Positions 54,973-63,361 are shown, counted from the first letter of the stretch. The stretch is 64,000 nt of DNA from Streptococcus pneumoniae (GCF_001113365.1 NZ_CKYA01000006.1:62001-126000); one strand, 5' to 3'. The notes: generated from the sequence alone by a model not told the origin. Made by a program: numbers and translations.

Positions 54973-55651
54973 ACGATATGAAAAATTTAAAGCTAGCAAG
55001 AAAAAAATGACCTCGGTTGATTTAGTTTTGAAAGACTTACGGTCTTTAGACGAACCAGAACCGTTGCCGTTCAAATTAAAAGATGTTGTTCGTCGAATTA
55101 GAGGGTTTGATCCAACAACTAAAACCAGATGGCTTAATGACATTCTTAAAGAATTAGGGGACGACTACGGTTCAATGAAATATCGCAGTGGTTACGAGCA
55201 AGGAAAAAGTGAGGGAGCATGGGTTGGCGAACAATTGAAAGATGCTGATAAGATTCGGCAAGAATTGAATAAAGTGTTTCTACCTAATTTTATGGATGAC
55301 TGGATTTTCGAATGCCAACTTTTAAAAAATTTTAGTTTGCGTAATGCACTAGATAGTAACACAATCCATCTCTACGCTAAAAAAAGCGAATTCGTGAAGA
55401 AATGGCTTAATGACAAAAACAACCAAGAACTTTTCGCTCGAGCGTGGTTGACTGACTATGAGGCCGAGAAAGAGCCAAAATACAAAGTCAAGTTAAAAAA
55501 TACAGATGATTATCTAAATCAAACAGAAACTGGATTCCACTTTTTTAACAATGGGAAAAACAACGAAAAATTTACACGAAAGGAACTAGAATATTCTGGT
55601 TTTGGTGAAGTATTTAATAGTCCATTATTTGAAGTGGAGGAGGTGGAGTGA
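54950..55651 (+). CDS. DUF1642-family phage protein, 233 aa
   Basis: MNIQGLIERYEKFKASKKKM then the domain end FTRKELEYSGFGEVFNSPLF and EVEEVE. Longer than phi1's copy by an N-terminal insertion. Its stop overlaps the next ATG. Function unknown. Confidence 0.78.
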   Translation: MNIQGLIERYEKFKASKKKMTSVDLVLKDLRSLDEPEPLPFKLKDVVRRIRGFDPTTKTRWLNDILKELGDDYGSMKYRSGYEQGKSEGAWVGEQLKDADKIRQELNKVFLPNFMDDWIFECQLLKNFSLRNALDSNTIHLYAKKSEFVKKWLNDKNNQELFARAWLTDYEAEKEPKYKVKLKNTDDYLNQTETGFHFFNNGKNNEKFTRKELEYSGFGEVFNSPLFEVEEVE

Positions 55652-56229
55652 TGGAATCATTTGCACACTATTTCAACAAGCACCTTGCTAAAAAAATCGA
55701 ATTAGATGATATTACAATCCTTGATTATTATAGTCCAGAATATAAACAAATGTATAATCTAAGATATATTTTCGATAAGAAAAATTCATCATTAGCTATC
55801 ACAGGGGATTTTGGAGAGCTGCTTGCAGTAAATTTTAACAATATGGGTAGCTGGGAAGATTTCTATAAGGATTTCACAAACAACGCTGGATATTTTATTG
55901 AAAAAATCAAAGCATCTAGTCGTAATCTTTTTGTTTATGATGAAGAGGAAGCTAAAAAAATTATTCTTGAGTATTTCTTTGATAATAAGCGATATGAAGA
56001 CTTAGACAAAAATGATCGATATTATTTTGATGAACTATTTGAATATTTCGATGATCGGCATGGATTCAAACACATTACTGATACTGTTCGAGAATTCCTG
56101 AGTGAACAAGATTCAGAATACTATGAGACTCTTGAATTCGCTGGTAAAAAAGTGTCTGAAATAGTGCTTCTCTATTTGGATGCTTATAAAAGAGCGTATG
56201 AATCAATAAAAAATGAGGAGGTGGAGTGA
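55651..56229 (+). CDS. Phage protein of unknown function, 192 aa
   Basis: MESFAHYFNKHLAKKIELDD, rich in F/Y/D (YYSPEYKQMYNLRYIFDKKN, FFDNKRYEDLDKNDRYYFDE), acidic. No domain recognised. Start and stop overlap both neighbours (GTGATGG junctions), so it belongs to a tightly coupled early operon. Confidence 0.6.
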   Translation: MESFAHYFNKHLAKKIELDDITILDYYSPEYKQMYNLRYIFDKKNSSLAITGDFGELLAVNFNNMGSWEDFYKDFTNNAGYFIEKIKASSRNLFVYDEEEAKKIILEYFFDNKRYEDLDKNDRYYFDELFEYFDDRHGFKHITDTVREFLSEQDSEYYETLEFAGKKVSEIVLLYLDAYKRAYESIKNEEVE

Positions 56230-56393
56230 TGGAACGACCTGAACGATACCCATCTGGACACTTCATTCCTGAACTTATTGAAGATGAAGATATTATCTTT
56301 AACAAAGATAGCGAATATCACAAGCAGAAGAAAAAAGAAAAGAAGAATCCTATATTCAAAAGAAATAAGCCCAAAAATAGATGGGCGCTTTGA
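56229..56393 (+). CDS. Small charged phage protein, 54 aa
   Basis: MERPERYPSGHFIPELIEDE then HKQKKKEKKNPIFKRNKPKN. Acidic middle and very basic tail. AGGAGG lies upstream. Unknown. Confidence 0.5.
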   Translation: MERPERYPSGHFIPELIEDEDIIFNKDSEYHKQKKKEKKNPIFKRNKPKNRWAL

Positions 56394-56402
56394 GGAGGTG
56401 GA

Positions 56403-56552
56403 ATGATGTCGTTTTACGGAGGGACATTCGTTGATTATTGCAAATATTGCGATGACAAATATAGTGGAATTTTTAAATTAAAAAAACATGAAGATGCTAT
56501 CAAAGGATTCCATAGATGGTTGAAAGAACACGGAAGAGAGGTCACAGATTGA
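56403..56552 (+). CDS. Small putative zinc-binding phage protein, 49 aa
   Basis: MMSFYGGTFVDYCKYCDDKY then SGIFKLKKHEDAIKGFHRWL. One C-x2-C pair with downstream histidines could bind zinc like a small finger. GAGGAGG precedes ATG (56403 or 56406). It overlaps the DUF1372 start by 4 bp. Confidence 0.5.
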   Translation: MMSFYGGTFVDYCKYCDDKYSGIFKLKKHEDAIKGFHRWLKEHGREVTD

Positions 56553-56809
56553 AACGATTCATCGCAGTATGGATTCTTCTGTCTGCTGGGTTGAACATCT
56601 GGCAGAGTATCCATATTAAGAAACTAGAAGAAAAGCGCCCAATTATCGTTTATAAAGCTGATAATCAAGGCGCAGAGATTTTTGGTAAAGTCCTTGAGAA
56701 AGGACGACATGGCAAGCTATACACTATCACAATTCGTGACTACGGGGTGTTCGTTGTTACGAAGGACGTGTATGAGAAAGTAAAAGTCGGGGATGAGGTA
56801 AGATTGTAA
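56549..56809 (+). CDS. DUF1372-family small secreted/membrane phage protein, 86 aa
   Basis: A TTG start as in phi1 12580, same length. LKRFIAVWILLSAGLNIWQS then AEIFGKVLEKGRHGKLYTIT and IRDYGVFVVTKDVYEKVKVG. High protein and DNA likeness to the phi1 copy makes this another possible recombination site. Confidence 0.75.
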   Translation: MKRFIAVWILLSAGLNIWQSIHIKKLEEKRPIIVYKADNQGAEIFGKVLEKGRHGKLYTITIRDYGVFVVTKDVYEKVKVGDEVRL

Positions 56810-57060
56810 TGACAAAGTACAAGAAACCAACTTACATCATCATTCAGGAAGCAATGGCAGAGCGCATTAGATTTCTGGAAGATGAACTTTATGAAAGGGC
56901 CTATAAGGATATTGAGAAATTAGAAGCTCAAAATGATTTCTTAAAAGGTCTTTGCAACAATCAATTTGAAATTATCATGGATTATGAATGGAAGCAGATG
57001 CAAGAGCAGGCTGAGTTCATAAAAGCTAATACTAGAAAGTGGAGAGCAAGATGCAGCTAA
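56809..57060 (+). CDS. Coiled-coil phage protein, 83 aa
   Basis: MTKYKKPTYIIIQEAMAERI then a long charged helix (EDELYERAYKDIEKLEAQND). It overlaps DUF1372 by one base and the next HTH gene by 10. Function unknown. Confidence 0.55.
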   Translation: MTKYKKPTYIIIQEAMAERIRFLEDELYERAYKDIEKLEAQNDFLKGLCNNQFEIIMDYEWKQMQEQAEFIKANTRKWRARCS

Positions 57061-57395
57061 GACTGAAAGAACTCAGAGAGGACTTGTGTATTTCGGTCAA
57101 AGATATGGCCAGAGATACAGGTGTTTCCCAAAACACAATCCATTTGTATGAGCGAGGTGGATATCCGTCCATTAAGCAAATTGAAATGATTGCTAAAACA
57201 TATGACGTGAATCCTGCTTGGCTAGTTGGATGGATAGATGATGAAATGATGCCTGGAATCCAGGTTGTTGAAAAAGTGGTCTACAAAGAAAGTCTAACGG
57301 CAAGATTGCCAGATTATTTCAACAACAATAATGATGGTAAGCTTATCAAGTGGAAACAAACACGAAGATTTCGACGGAAGAATTACTTGAGATAG
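57051..57395 (+). CDS. XRE-family regulator, 114 aa
   Basis: The HTH is LRLKELREDLCISVKDMARD then TGVSQNTIHLYERGGYPSIK, with VNPAWLVGWIDDEMM after it and a basic C-terminal tail. It is immediately upstream (14 bp) of arpU, so an effect on the late switch is conceivable. Confidence 0.75.
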   Translation: MQLRLKELREDLCISVKDMARDTGVSQNTIHLYERGGYPSIKQIEMIAKTYDVNPAWLVGWIDDEMMPGIQVVEKVVYKESLTARLPDYFNNNNDGKLIKWKQTRRFRRKNYLR

Positions 57396-57409
57396 AAACG
57401 AGGTGAGCG

Positions 57410-57835
57410 ATGCCCTTCTTTCCTGATATAAACGAAACTAAAACAAAAGAAAATGCCAAGAAAATTTTAGAAGGATATCCTCGCTGGCGTCGTGTGGCCA
57501 ATGACACCGAAGGTCAGAGAGTAACGACAACCTACTCATTTATGCCGAGAAATCCGTCAAGTGGAAGAAATAGTCAAGTCGAGAAGTTAGCTATACGGAA
57601 AGTTGATGCAGAGCTTGAGCTGGATGCAATTGAGCAAGCGGTTAGCGGCTTACACGATCCTCTATATCGTAGGATACTTTTCGAAAAGTACCTTCAGTGG
57701 GATTGCAAGAAGAATGAAACAATCGCAATGGACTTGTCTCTTTCAGAAAGTTCATATTACGAAATTTTGGAGAAAGCTTTGATGGCATTTGCAGAGCTAT
57801 ACCGCAATGGAGAACAGATTGAAATTTTGGAGTAA
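57410..57835 (+). CDS. ArpU-family late transcription regulator
   Basis: 141 residues. ENAKKILEGYPRWRRVANDT then TTYSFMPRNPSSGRNSQVEK, and the sigma-like end (IAMDLSLSESSYYEILEKAL). Its last codons (ATT TTG GAG TAA) are already the first unit of the 11-bp repeat array. Compare phi1 15691. Confidence 0.85.
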   Translation: MPFFPDINETKTKENAKKILEGYPRWRRVANDTEGQRVTTTYSFMPRNPSSGRNSQVEKLAIRKVDAELELDAIEQAVSGLHDPLYRRILFEKYLQWDCKKNETIAMDLSLSESSYYEILEKALMAFAELYRNGEQIEILE

Positions 57836-57903
57836 ACTTGGAGTTTTTTTGGAGTAAACTTGGAGTAAGTCCGGAGTAAATATATGATTTTATGTGCTAA
57901 AAT
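57827..57903 (+). promoter_or_regulatory. phi2 late promoter with five 11-bp-phased repeats
   Basis: TTGGAGTAAAC-type units start at 57827, 57838, 57849, 57860 and 57871 (last one CCGGAG), exactly 11 bp apart. They are followed 27 bp later by TGC-TAAAAT (57895-57903). Unit sequence differs from phi1 (TTGGGAAAA) while spacing and -10 are kept. Confidence 0.78.
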
Positions 57904-57925
57904 TATATTATGAAATAATTGTAAA

Positions 57926-57953
57926 GGCAGGCACACCCTGTCTTTTCTTTTAG
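57926..57953 (+). terminator. Promoter-proximal terminator, phi2 late leader
   Basis: GGCAGG, CACAC loop, CCTGTC (57926-57942), then TTTTCTTTT. About 30 nt after the predicted late start, as phi1 also has a terminator before its first late gene. Confidence 0.6.
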
Positions 57954-57968
57954 TTTGGAGGTGATATC

Positions 57969-58535
57969 GTGAAAAAAGTAGAACCAATTCGTGAGCTAGA
58001 CGATATTGATAGAATGAAGAATTACTTGAAATCAAAGAGTGAACGAAACTATGTTCTTTTCTTAGTAGGAATATATTCAGGTCTACGAGTAAGCGACATT
58101 GTTCCTCTTCAAGTGAAACATGTAGTTCAAGATAGAATTGAAATCAAAGAGAAAAAAACTGGCAAAATAAGAAAATTTGCAGTTAATCCAGAATTACGAA
58201 AGGCTTTGAATCGTTATATAAAAGAAAATCATCTTGAGAGTTACGACTATCTTTTTCCAAGTAGAAAAAAAGTTAGAGGTGACGGAGTAAGTATTAAACA
58301 TATCGGTAGAGTGGCTGTGTATCAATTCTTGAATGATGCAGCTAAACATTCAGGACTCAAGCACATCGGAACACATTCGATGAGAAAAACGTTTGGTTAT
58401 CATCATTATAAACAAAATGGGAATATAGCTATTTTAATGCAAATACTTAATCACTCTGCTCCAGACATCACATTAGATTATATTGGATACAATCAAGATG
58501 AAATTGATGAAAGTATGCTTACTTTTACGTATTAA
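57969..58535 (+). CDS. Stand-alone tyrosine recombinase catalytic domain, 188 aa
   Basis: GTG start after TTGGAGG. Only the catalytic fold: YSGLRVSDIVPLQVKHV (Arg), HSMRKTFGYHHYKQ with H-x-x-R replaced by H-S-M-R, LNHSAPDITLDYIGY (His and presumed Tyr). No arm or core-binding domain. Such short integrase-like proteins occur at the start of late operons in streptococcal phages; their task (for example in packaging or resolution) is unclear. Confidence 0.75.
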   Translation: MKKVEPIRELDDIDRMKNYLKSKSERNYVLFLVGIYSGLRVSDIVPLQVKHVVQDRIEIKEKKTGKIRKFAVNPELRKALNRYIKENHLESYDYLFPSRKKVRGDGVSIKHIGRVAVYQFLNDAAKHSGLKHIGTHSMRKTFGYHHYKQNGNIAILMQILNHSAPDITLDYIGYNQDEIDESMLTFTY

Positions 58536-58749
58536 AAGCACGCTTATTTATCATATTGAGAAATGGTAAATTAAAAAATAAGAAAAACCGGAAACCCATT
58601 GTCATGATTGGGCTAAACCATACTTTCTTGAAAGTCACAAAATATAAGATATGTTAAATATACGAGGGTGTAAGAAGCTAAAAAACCTCCCCCCCTACAT
58701 CATAAAAAATTAACCCCCTACCTCCCAAAAAAGAAAGGCCCCTCCCTAA

Positions 58750-59094
58750 ATGAATACCCCCCAGGATAGACCGGACCGGAGTGGTCCTCATAGAGTTGCT
58801 TTTGAAAAGAATAAAAAGATTATTCTGAAGACCAGAAATACTTGTGGGATTTGTGGATTGCCGGTTGACAAGTCATTGAAGTATCCACATCCTTTGTCAC
58901 CAGTCATTGACCACATCATTCCAATCAATCGGAACGGTCATCCATCAGACATCAATAACCTACAGCTAGCGCACTGGCAGTGTAATAGACAGAAGTCTGA
59001 CAAGCTTTATGCTGATGATAAATCAGCAAGTACAACTGTTGTTGGCAACAGGAACTTGCCACAATCGAGAGATTGGACAAAATATAAATCTTAA
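58750..59094 (+). CDS. HNH endonuclease, packaging-associated
   Basis: 114 residues. C-x2-C (TCGICGLPVD), then PVIDHIIPINRNGHPSDINN with the HNH D-H, and LQLAHWQCNRQKSDKLYADD. Phage HNH proteins beside terminase genes help cut DNA at cos sites. The 214 bp upstream (58536-58749) has no gene but a marked C-rich tract near 58688-58770. No terS or terL follows directly. Confidence 0.88.
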   Translation: MNTPQDRPDRSGPHRVAFEKNKKIILKTRNTCGICGLPVDKSLKYPHPLSPVIDHIIPINRNGHPSDINNLQLAHWQCNRQKSDKLYADDKSASTTVVGNRNLPQSRDWTKYKS

Positions 59095-59291
59095 TAAAAT
59101 AAAATATAAAATGATTTTTTTAAGAAAGATATAAATTAACAGAATACTAGATTTTTAGAAAAATGTAATGTATGAGGAAAGTCCTAGTTAAGGATAGGGG
59201 GGTGTCCCCCTCCCACTAGGCGCTCGAGGGCTTCACACCGTCACTGTACATTTTTTCTCGCGCCAAATCATCACAAAGAAAGGAGAACGGT
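59095..59291. other. Non-coding stretch between HNH and portal, with nested dyad
   Basis: 197 bp with no ORF. GGGGG-TGT-CCCCC lies at 59198-59210 within an outer CCTAGT (59183-59188) / ACTAGG (59215-59220). terS and terL would normally stand here. The dyad could be a packaging site (cos or pac) or a hairpin. Confidence 0.4.
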
Positions 59292-60560
59292 TTGGAATTA
59301 AGAGGGATTGAATATCTCAGGAAAAAGTTGAATCTCTATCAGAGTAAAGTTAATCTGAGGTATAAATACTATGCAATGCAGCATTACAGAGCACCTATCG
59401 GAATTACAATTCCTGCTCATGTGAGAGCTAAATATAGAGCTACTCTTGGATGGACTGCAAAAGGGGTAGATTGCCTTGCGGATCGTTTAGTATTTCGTGA
59501 ATTTACAAATGATGATTTTAATGTTACAGAAATCTTTGATCGCAACAACCCTGACATCTTTTTTGATAGTGCTATTCTAGCTGCACTGATTGGATCGTGT
59601 TGCTTTATCTATATTTCAAAAGGTGAAGATGATGAGGTGAGGTTACAAGTTATTGAGGCTAGCAATGCGACTGGTGTCATTGATCCTATCACTGGATTGC
59701 TTGTAGAAGGTTATGCAGTTCTGGCTCGTGATGATTACAATCAACCAACACTTGAAGCCTACTTTGAACCTAATGCTACTCACTTTATTCCGAAAAATGG
59801 AAGACCGTACTCGGTTGCGAATGAAGCAGGCATTCCATTACTTGTCCCAGTAATTCATCGGCCTGATGCTGTTCGTCCATTTGGTAGATCAAGAATTACC
59901 AGATCTGGGATGTACTATCAAAAGGAAGCAGAACAAACATTTGAACGTGCCAATATTACTGCAGAATTTTATTCATGGCCACAAAAATATATTATTGGAT
60001 TAGATCCTGATGCAGAGCAGTTGGAAACTTATAAAGCTACTGTATCAAGTTTGTTGACAATTTCTGCCAGCGACGGTGGGGAAAAACCAAGTATTGGTCA
60101 ATTTACTACAGCGAGTATGTCTCCTTTTACAGAACAGCTAAGAACTGCTGCTGCTGGATTTGCTGGGGAAATGGGCTTGACATTGGATGATATGGGGTTT
60201 GTGTCTGACAACCCGTCATCTGTTGAAGCCATCAAGGCTAGCCATGAGAATCTTCGTCTTGCTGGTCGAAAGGCTCAGCGCTCACTAGGTGCTGGATTGC
60301 TAAATGTCGCTTATGTTGCAGCTTGCTTGCGTGATGAGTTTCATTATGTCAGAAGTCAATTTGTAAGAACTACAGTCAAGTGGGAACCATTGTTTGAAGC
60401 GGATGCGAATACTATGACTATGATTGGTGACGGTGTTGTCAAATTAAATCAGGCATTACCTGGTTACATCAACGCAGAAACCATTCGAGATCTTACTGGT
60501 ATCGCTGGAGACATGTCTGCTAAACCAGCAATCAGCGAGGTAGTGACAGATGGAACATGA
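59292..60560 (+). CDS. Portal protein (SPP1-type family), 422 aa
   Basis: TTG start: LELRGIEYLRKKLNLYQSKV then GWTAKGVDCLADRLVFREFT and GLTLDDMGFVSDNPSSVEAI with KASHENLRLAGRKAQRSLG. These are typical of the phage portal family that precedes MuF. It differs strongly from the phi1 portal. AAAGGAGAACGG is upstream; it overlaps MuF by 11 bp. Confidence 0.88.
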   Translation: MELRGIEYLRKKLNLYQSKVNLRYKYYAMQHYRAPIGITIPAHVRAKYRATLGWTAKGVDCLADRLVFREFTNDDFNVTEIFDRNNPDIFFDSAILAALIGSCCFIYISKGEDDEVRLQVIEASNATGVIDPITGLLVEGYAVLARDDYNQPTLEAYFEPNATHFIPKNGRPYSVANEAGIPLLVPVIHRPDAVRPFGRSRITRSGMYYQKEAEQTFERANITAEFYSWPQKYIIGLDPDAEQLETYKATVSSLLTISASDGGEKPSIGQFTTASMSPFTEQLRTAAAGFAGEMGLTLDDMGFVSDNPSSVEAIKASHENLRLAGRKAQRSLGAGLLNVAYVAACLRDEFHYVRSQFVRTTVKWEPLFEADANTMTMIGDGVVKLNQALPGYINAETIRDLTGIAGDMSAKPAISEVVTDGT

Positions 60561-61629
60561 TGTTTTACCTAGTATCTTGCAAGAGGTTCAGGAGAGGTTT
60601 GAACGAGATTTTGGTAAGAGTGAGATTGTCAGAAATGCTTTTGCTACATTGAAGGCAAAAAAAGCCACTTACAAAACAGCAAATGAGTTTGCGATTGAAG
60701 TTGGAGAAATTCTCTCTAAGACTCTAGGAGTGTCTCTGAGCGCCGACAAACTACCAGACGGTAAAATGTATTACAATATCGCTCAACGTTTGCTGACGGA
60801 CGTGTTAGGACGAAATCACGAGCTTGTGAGTGGTTATGCTAGTGATGTTCAGAAGAATTTGAATGATGAAGCAAAAATCGGTCTGAAAGTGCAAGTCCCT
60901 GAATTGAATCAGGATCGAATCGCTGGCATTGTGAATCGATTTTCGTCTGAGGAAAATTTTGAAGATGTCAGTTGGTTGCTCGGTGAACCTATTGTGAACT
61001 TTACTCAATCAATCATTGATGATAGTATTCGGAAGAATGCGGAGTTTCATGCTGAAGTAGGGTTGAGTCCGAAAATTGTTCGAACAACAGTTGGAAATTG
61101 TTGCAAATGGTGTCAAAAGCTAGCTGGTAGCTATGTATATCCAAATGTTCCTCATGATGTGTACCGCAGGCATCAAAATTGTAGATGTACAGTTAATTAC
61201 AAAACTAGCGATGGGAAAAGGCAAAATGTTTGGAATAAAAGAATTGTAAAGCCTGCTAATAGTGGTATAATTGAGATGAGAAAGAATCTTAATTTAAAAG
61301 TCAACTATGATACGAGTCGGTATCCACATAATGCAGATGGAACTGTTAAAGTGAGTCGCACAGTCGAAAGGAAAATTCCTGCTGATGTTAGTCCTTTTGA
61401 AGTAATTGATGTGGTAAATAAAGATGGAGTTGTAAGCAGGACATTCATCGATGAATATGGTCGCCGTGGAATGCGTATTGATACCTCGGATCATAAACAG
61501 CCTAAGTATCATCCAATGGGTGCTCATAAGCACATTATGGAATATGATGAGTCTGGGAATTATTTGACCGATGGGAAACCTATTGTTTTATCTGCAAAGG
61601 ATAGAAAGGAGAACAAGGACATATTATGA
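60550..61629 (+). CDS. MuF-type minor head protein with toxin-like C-terminal domain
   Basis: 359 residues. The MuF part is at about 165-220 (HAEVGLSPKIVRTTVGNCCK, WCQKLAGSYVYPNVPHDVYR, RHQNCRCTVNY). C-terminal about 110 residues: DTSDHKQPKYHPMGAHKHIM then DRKENKDIL. The MuF halves of phi1 and phi2 are divergent, but the C-terminal His motifs and last eight residues agree. It overlaps the immunity-like gene by 4 bp. Confidence 0.85.
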   Translation: MEHDVLPSILQEVQERFERDFGKSEIVRNAFATLKAKKATYKTANEFAIEVGEILSKTLGVSLSADKLPDGKMYYNIAQRLLTDVLGRNHELVSGYASDVQKNLNDEAKIGLKVQVPELNQDRIAGIVNRFSSEENFEDVSWLLGEPIVNFTQSIIDDSIRKNAEFHAEVGLSPKIVRTTVGNCCKWCQKLAGSYVYPNVPHDVYRRHQNCRCTVNYKTSDGKRQNVWNKRIVKPANSGIIEMRKNLNLKVNYDTSRYPHNADGTVKVSRTVERKIPADVSPFEVIDVVNKDGVVSRTFIDEYGRRGMRIDTSDHKQPKYHPMGAHKHIMEYDESGNYLTDGKPIVLSAKDRKENKDIL

Positions 61630-61838
61630 CAAAAGATGAAATTAAAAAATATTTGGACACGGATCTTGTATTTAATCATAATGATCGAGGCGCTTGTTTC
61701 TTATCTAGCATTTGTGTAGTTGGTTATGATTATGAAGGTCAGCAGTTTGATACAATTGATGAAGCTATGGAAGCTAAAGTTTTTGATGGTAAGAGTTTAG
61801 TGGATATATGGGATGAAGTTTTACCTCAAATCTCTTAA
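61626..61838 (+). CDS. Small acidic protein, candidate immunity protein
   Basis: 70 residues: MTKDEIKKYLDTDLVFNHND then FDTIDEAMEAKVFDGKSLVD and IWDEVLPQIS. Same position, size and acidic C-terminal pattern (FD-x2-I...GKSL-x2-I-x2-EV) as phi1 20888. The Shine-Dalgarno GAAAGGAGAA lies in the MuF RKEN codons. A terminator follows. Immunity role is inferred. Confidence 0.7.
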   Translation: MTKDEIKKYLDTDLVFNHNDRGACFLSSICVVGYDYEGQQFDTIDEAMEAKVFDGKSLVDIWDEVLPQIS

Positions 61839-61842
61839 TTAG

Positions 61843-61864
61843 GCACTCGAAAGGGTGCTTTTAT
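61843..61864 (+). terminator. Terminator after the immunity-like gene, phi2
   Basis: GCACTC, GAAAG loop, GGTGC then TTTTATT. Same position as 21115-21144 in phi1. Confidence 0.6.
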
Positions 61865-61942
61865 TGTGCTTTAGTTTAGGAGGTGATCTGATATCTCCCA
61901 GCGATAGGGTTATCATGCGATGACGATTGAAAGGAAAGTGGA

Positions 61943-63355
61943 ATGGCGAGGAAGAAACTTGGCAATCAGAATCCTACTCAATCGGTGATTTTAAAATACG
62001 TCAAGAAAAATTCAAAAGCTAAAGAAGCGATTGAACTTTACGAGCGGACAGGCCTTTCTTGTTATGCTTGGCAGAAGAATCTCTTGCTGCCTATGATGGC
62101 CATTGACAAGAACGGTCTTTGGGTGCATCAGAAGTTTGGTTACTCTATTCCTCGACGAAACGGAAAGACTGAAATCCTATATATCGGTGAAATTTGGGGG
62201 CTACATGAAGGATTGAATATCCTACATACTTCTCACAGGATTTCTACCTCTCATGCCTCTTTTGAAAAGGTAAAACGATACCTTGAAAAAATGGGGTATG
62301 TGGATGGTGAGGATTTCAATTCTATTCGGGCGAAGGGACAGGAGCGGATTGAACTTTATTCAACAGGTGGTGTTATCCAATTCCGTACTAGGACATCAAA
62401 CGGTGGTCTTGGTGAAGGTTTTGATATGCTAATCATTGACGAGGCTCAAGAGTACACAACCGAGCAAGAATCTGCTTTGAAATATACGGTTACGGATAGT
62501 GAAAATCCTATCACAATCATGTGTGGAACACCTCCGACACCAGTATCAAGTGGAACGGTCTTTACTAAGTATCGTGAGACTTGTCTTTTCGGGAAAGGGA
62601 AGTATTCTGGCTGGGCTGAGTGGTCGGTTTCCGATGAAAAGGAAATCGACGATGTGGAAGCTTGGTATAATTCTAATCCGTCCATGGGCTACCACTTAAA
62701 CGAACGGAAGGTTGAGGCAGAGCTTGGTGAGGACAAGCTGGACCATAATATCCAACGTTTGGGATTTTGGCCAACTTACAACCAGAAATCTGCTATTTCT
62801 GAGACGGAGTGGAATGAGCTCAAGGTGGATGATGTTCCAGAATTATCTGGTAAGCTGTCTGTTGGTATTAAGTACGGTCAAGATGGAACGAACGTGGCAT
62901 TGAGTATTGCTGCAAGGACCAAGGATGGCCGTTTCTTTGTTGAGACAGTCGATTGTCAATCTGTTCGTAATGGTAATGAGTGGATGGTTGCTTTCTTGCG
63001 TCAAGCTGACGTGGCTCAAATTGTCATCGATGGCGCAAGTGGGCAAAAGATCCTGGACGAAGAGTTGAAGGACTATAGAATCAAGAATGTGATTCTGCCG
63101 ACGGTGAAAGAAATCATCGTGGCCAATGCTCTTTGGGAACAGGGGATTTATCAGAAAACCATCTGTCATGCTGGTCAACCATCGCTGTCTAAAGTAGCCA
63201 CTAACTGCGACAAGCGGAATATTGGTTCAAATGGTGGATTTGGCTATCGATCGCATTTTGAAGACATGGATATTTCTTTGATGGATAGCGCTTTGCTTGC
63301 GCACTGGGCTTGTGCTACGACCAAGCCTAAGAAAAAGCAAAAAATCAGTTATTAA
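61943..63355 (+). CDS. terL: Terminase large subunit (Terminase_1 type)
   Basis: 470 residues. Walker A SIPRRNGKTE (68-77), Walker B FDMLIIDEAQE (160-170), coupling motif MCGTPPTP, and nuclease region VSVGIKYGQDGTNVALSI-like (SVGIKYGQDGTNVALSIAAR) then AQIVIDGASGQKILDEELKD. Packaging ATPase/nuclease, family different from phi1. It stands after portal and MuF, the reverse of the usual order. AAAGGAAAG precedes ATG. Confidence 0.92.
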   Translation: MARKKLGNQNPTQSVILKYVKKNSKAKEAIELYERTGLSCYAWQKNLLLPMMAIDKNGLWVHQKFGYSIPRRNGKTEILYIGEIWGLHEGLNILHTSHRISTSHASFEKVKRYLEKMGYVDGEDFNSIRAKGQERIELYSTGGVIQFRTRTSNGGLGEGFDMLIIDEAQEYTTEQESALKYTVTDSENPITIMCGTPPTPVSSGTVFTKYRETCLFGKGKYSGWAEWSVSDEKEIDDVEAWYNSNPSMGYHLNERKVEAELGEDKLDHNIQRLGFWPTYNQKSAISETEWNELKVDDVPELSGKLSVGIKYGQDGTNVALSIAARTKDGRFFVETVDCQSVRNGNEWMVAFLRQADVAQIVIDGASGQKILDEELKDYRIKNVILPTVKEIIVANALWEQGIYQKTICHAGQPSLSKVATNCDKRNIGSNGGFGYRSHFEDMDISLMDSALLAHWACATTKPKKKQKISY

Positions 63356-63361
63356 AATAAG

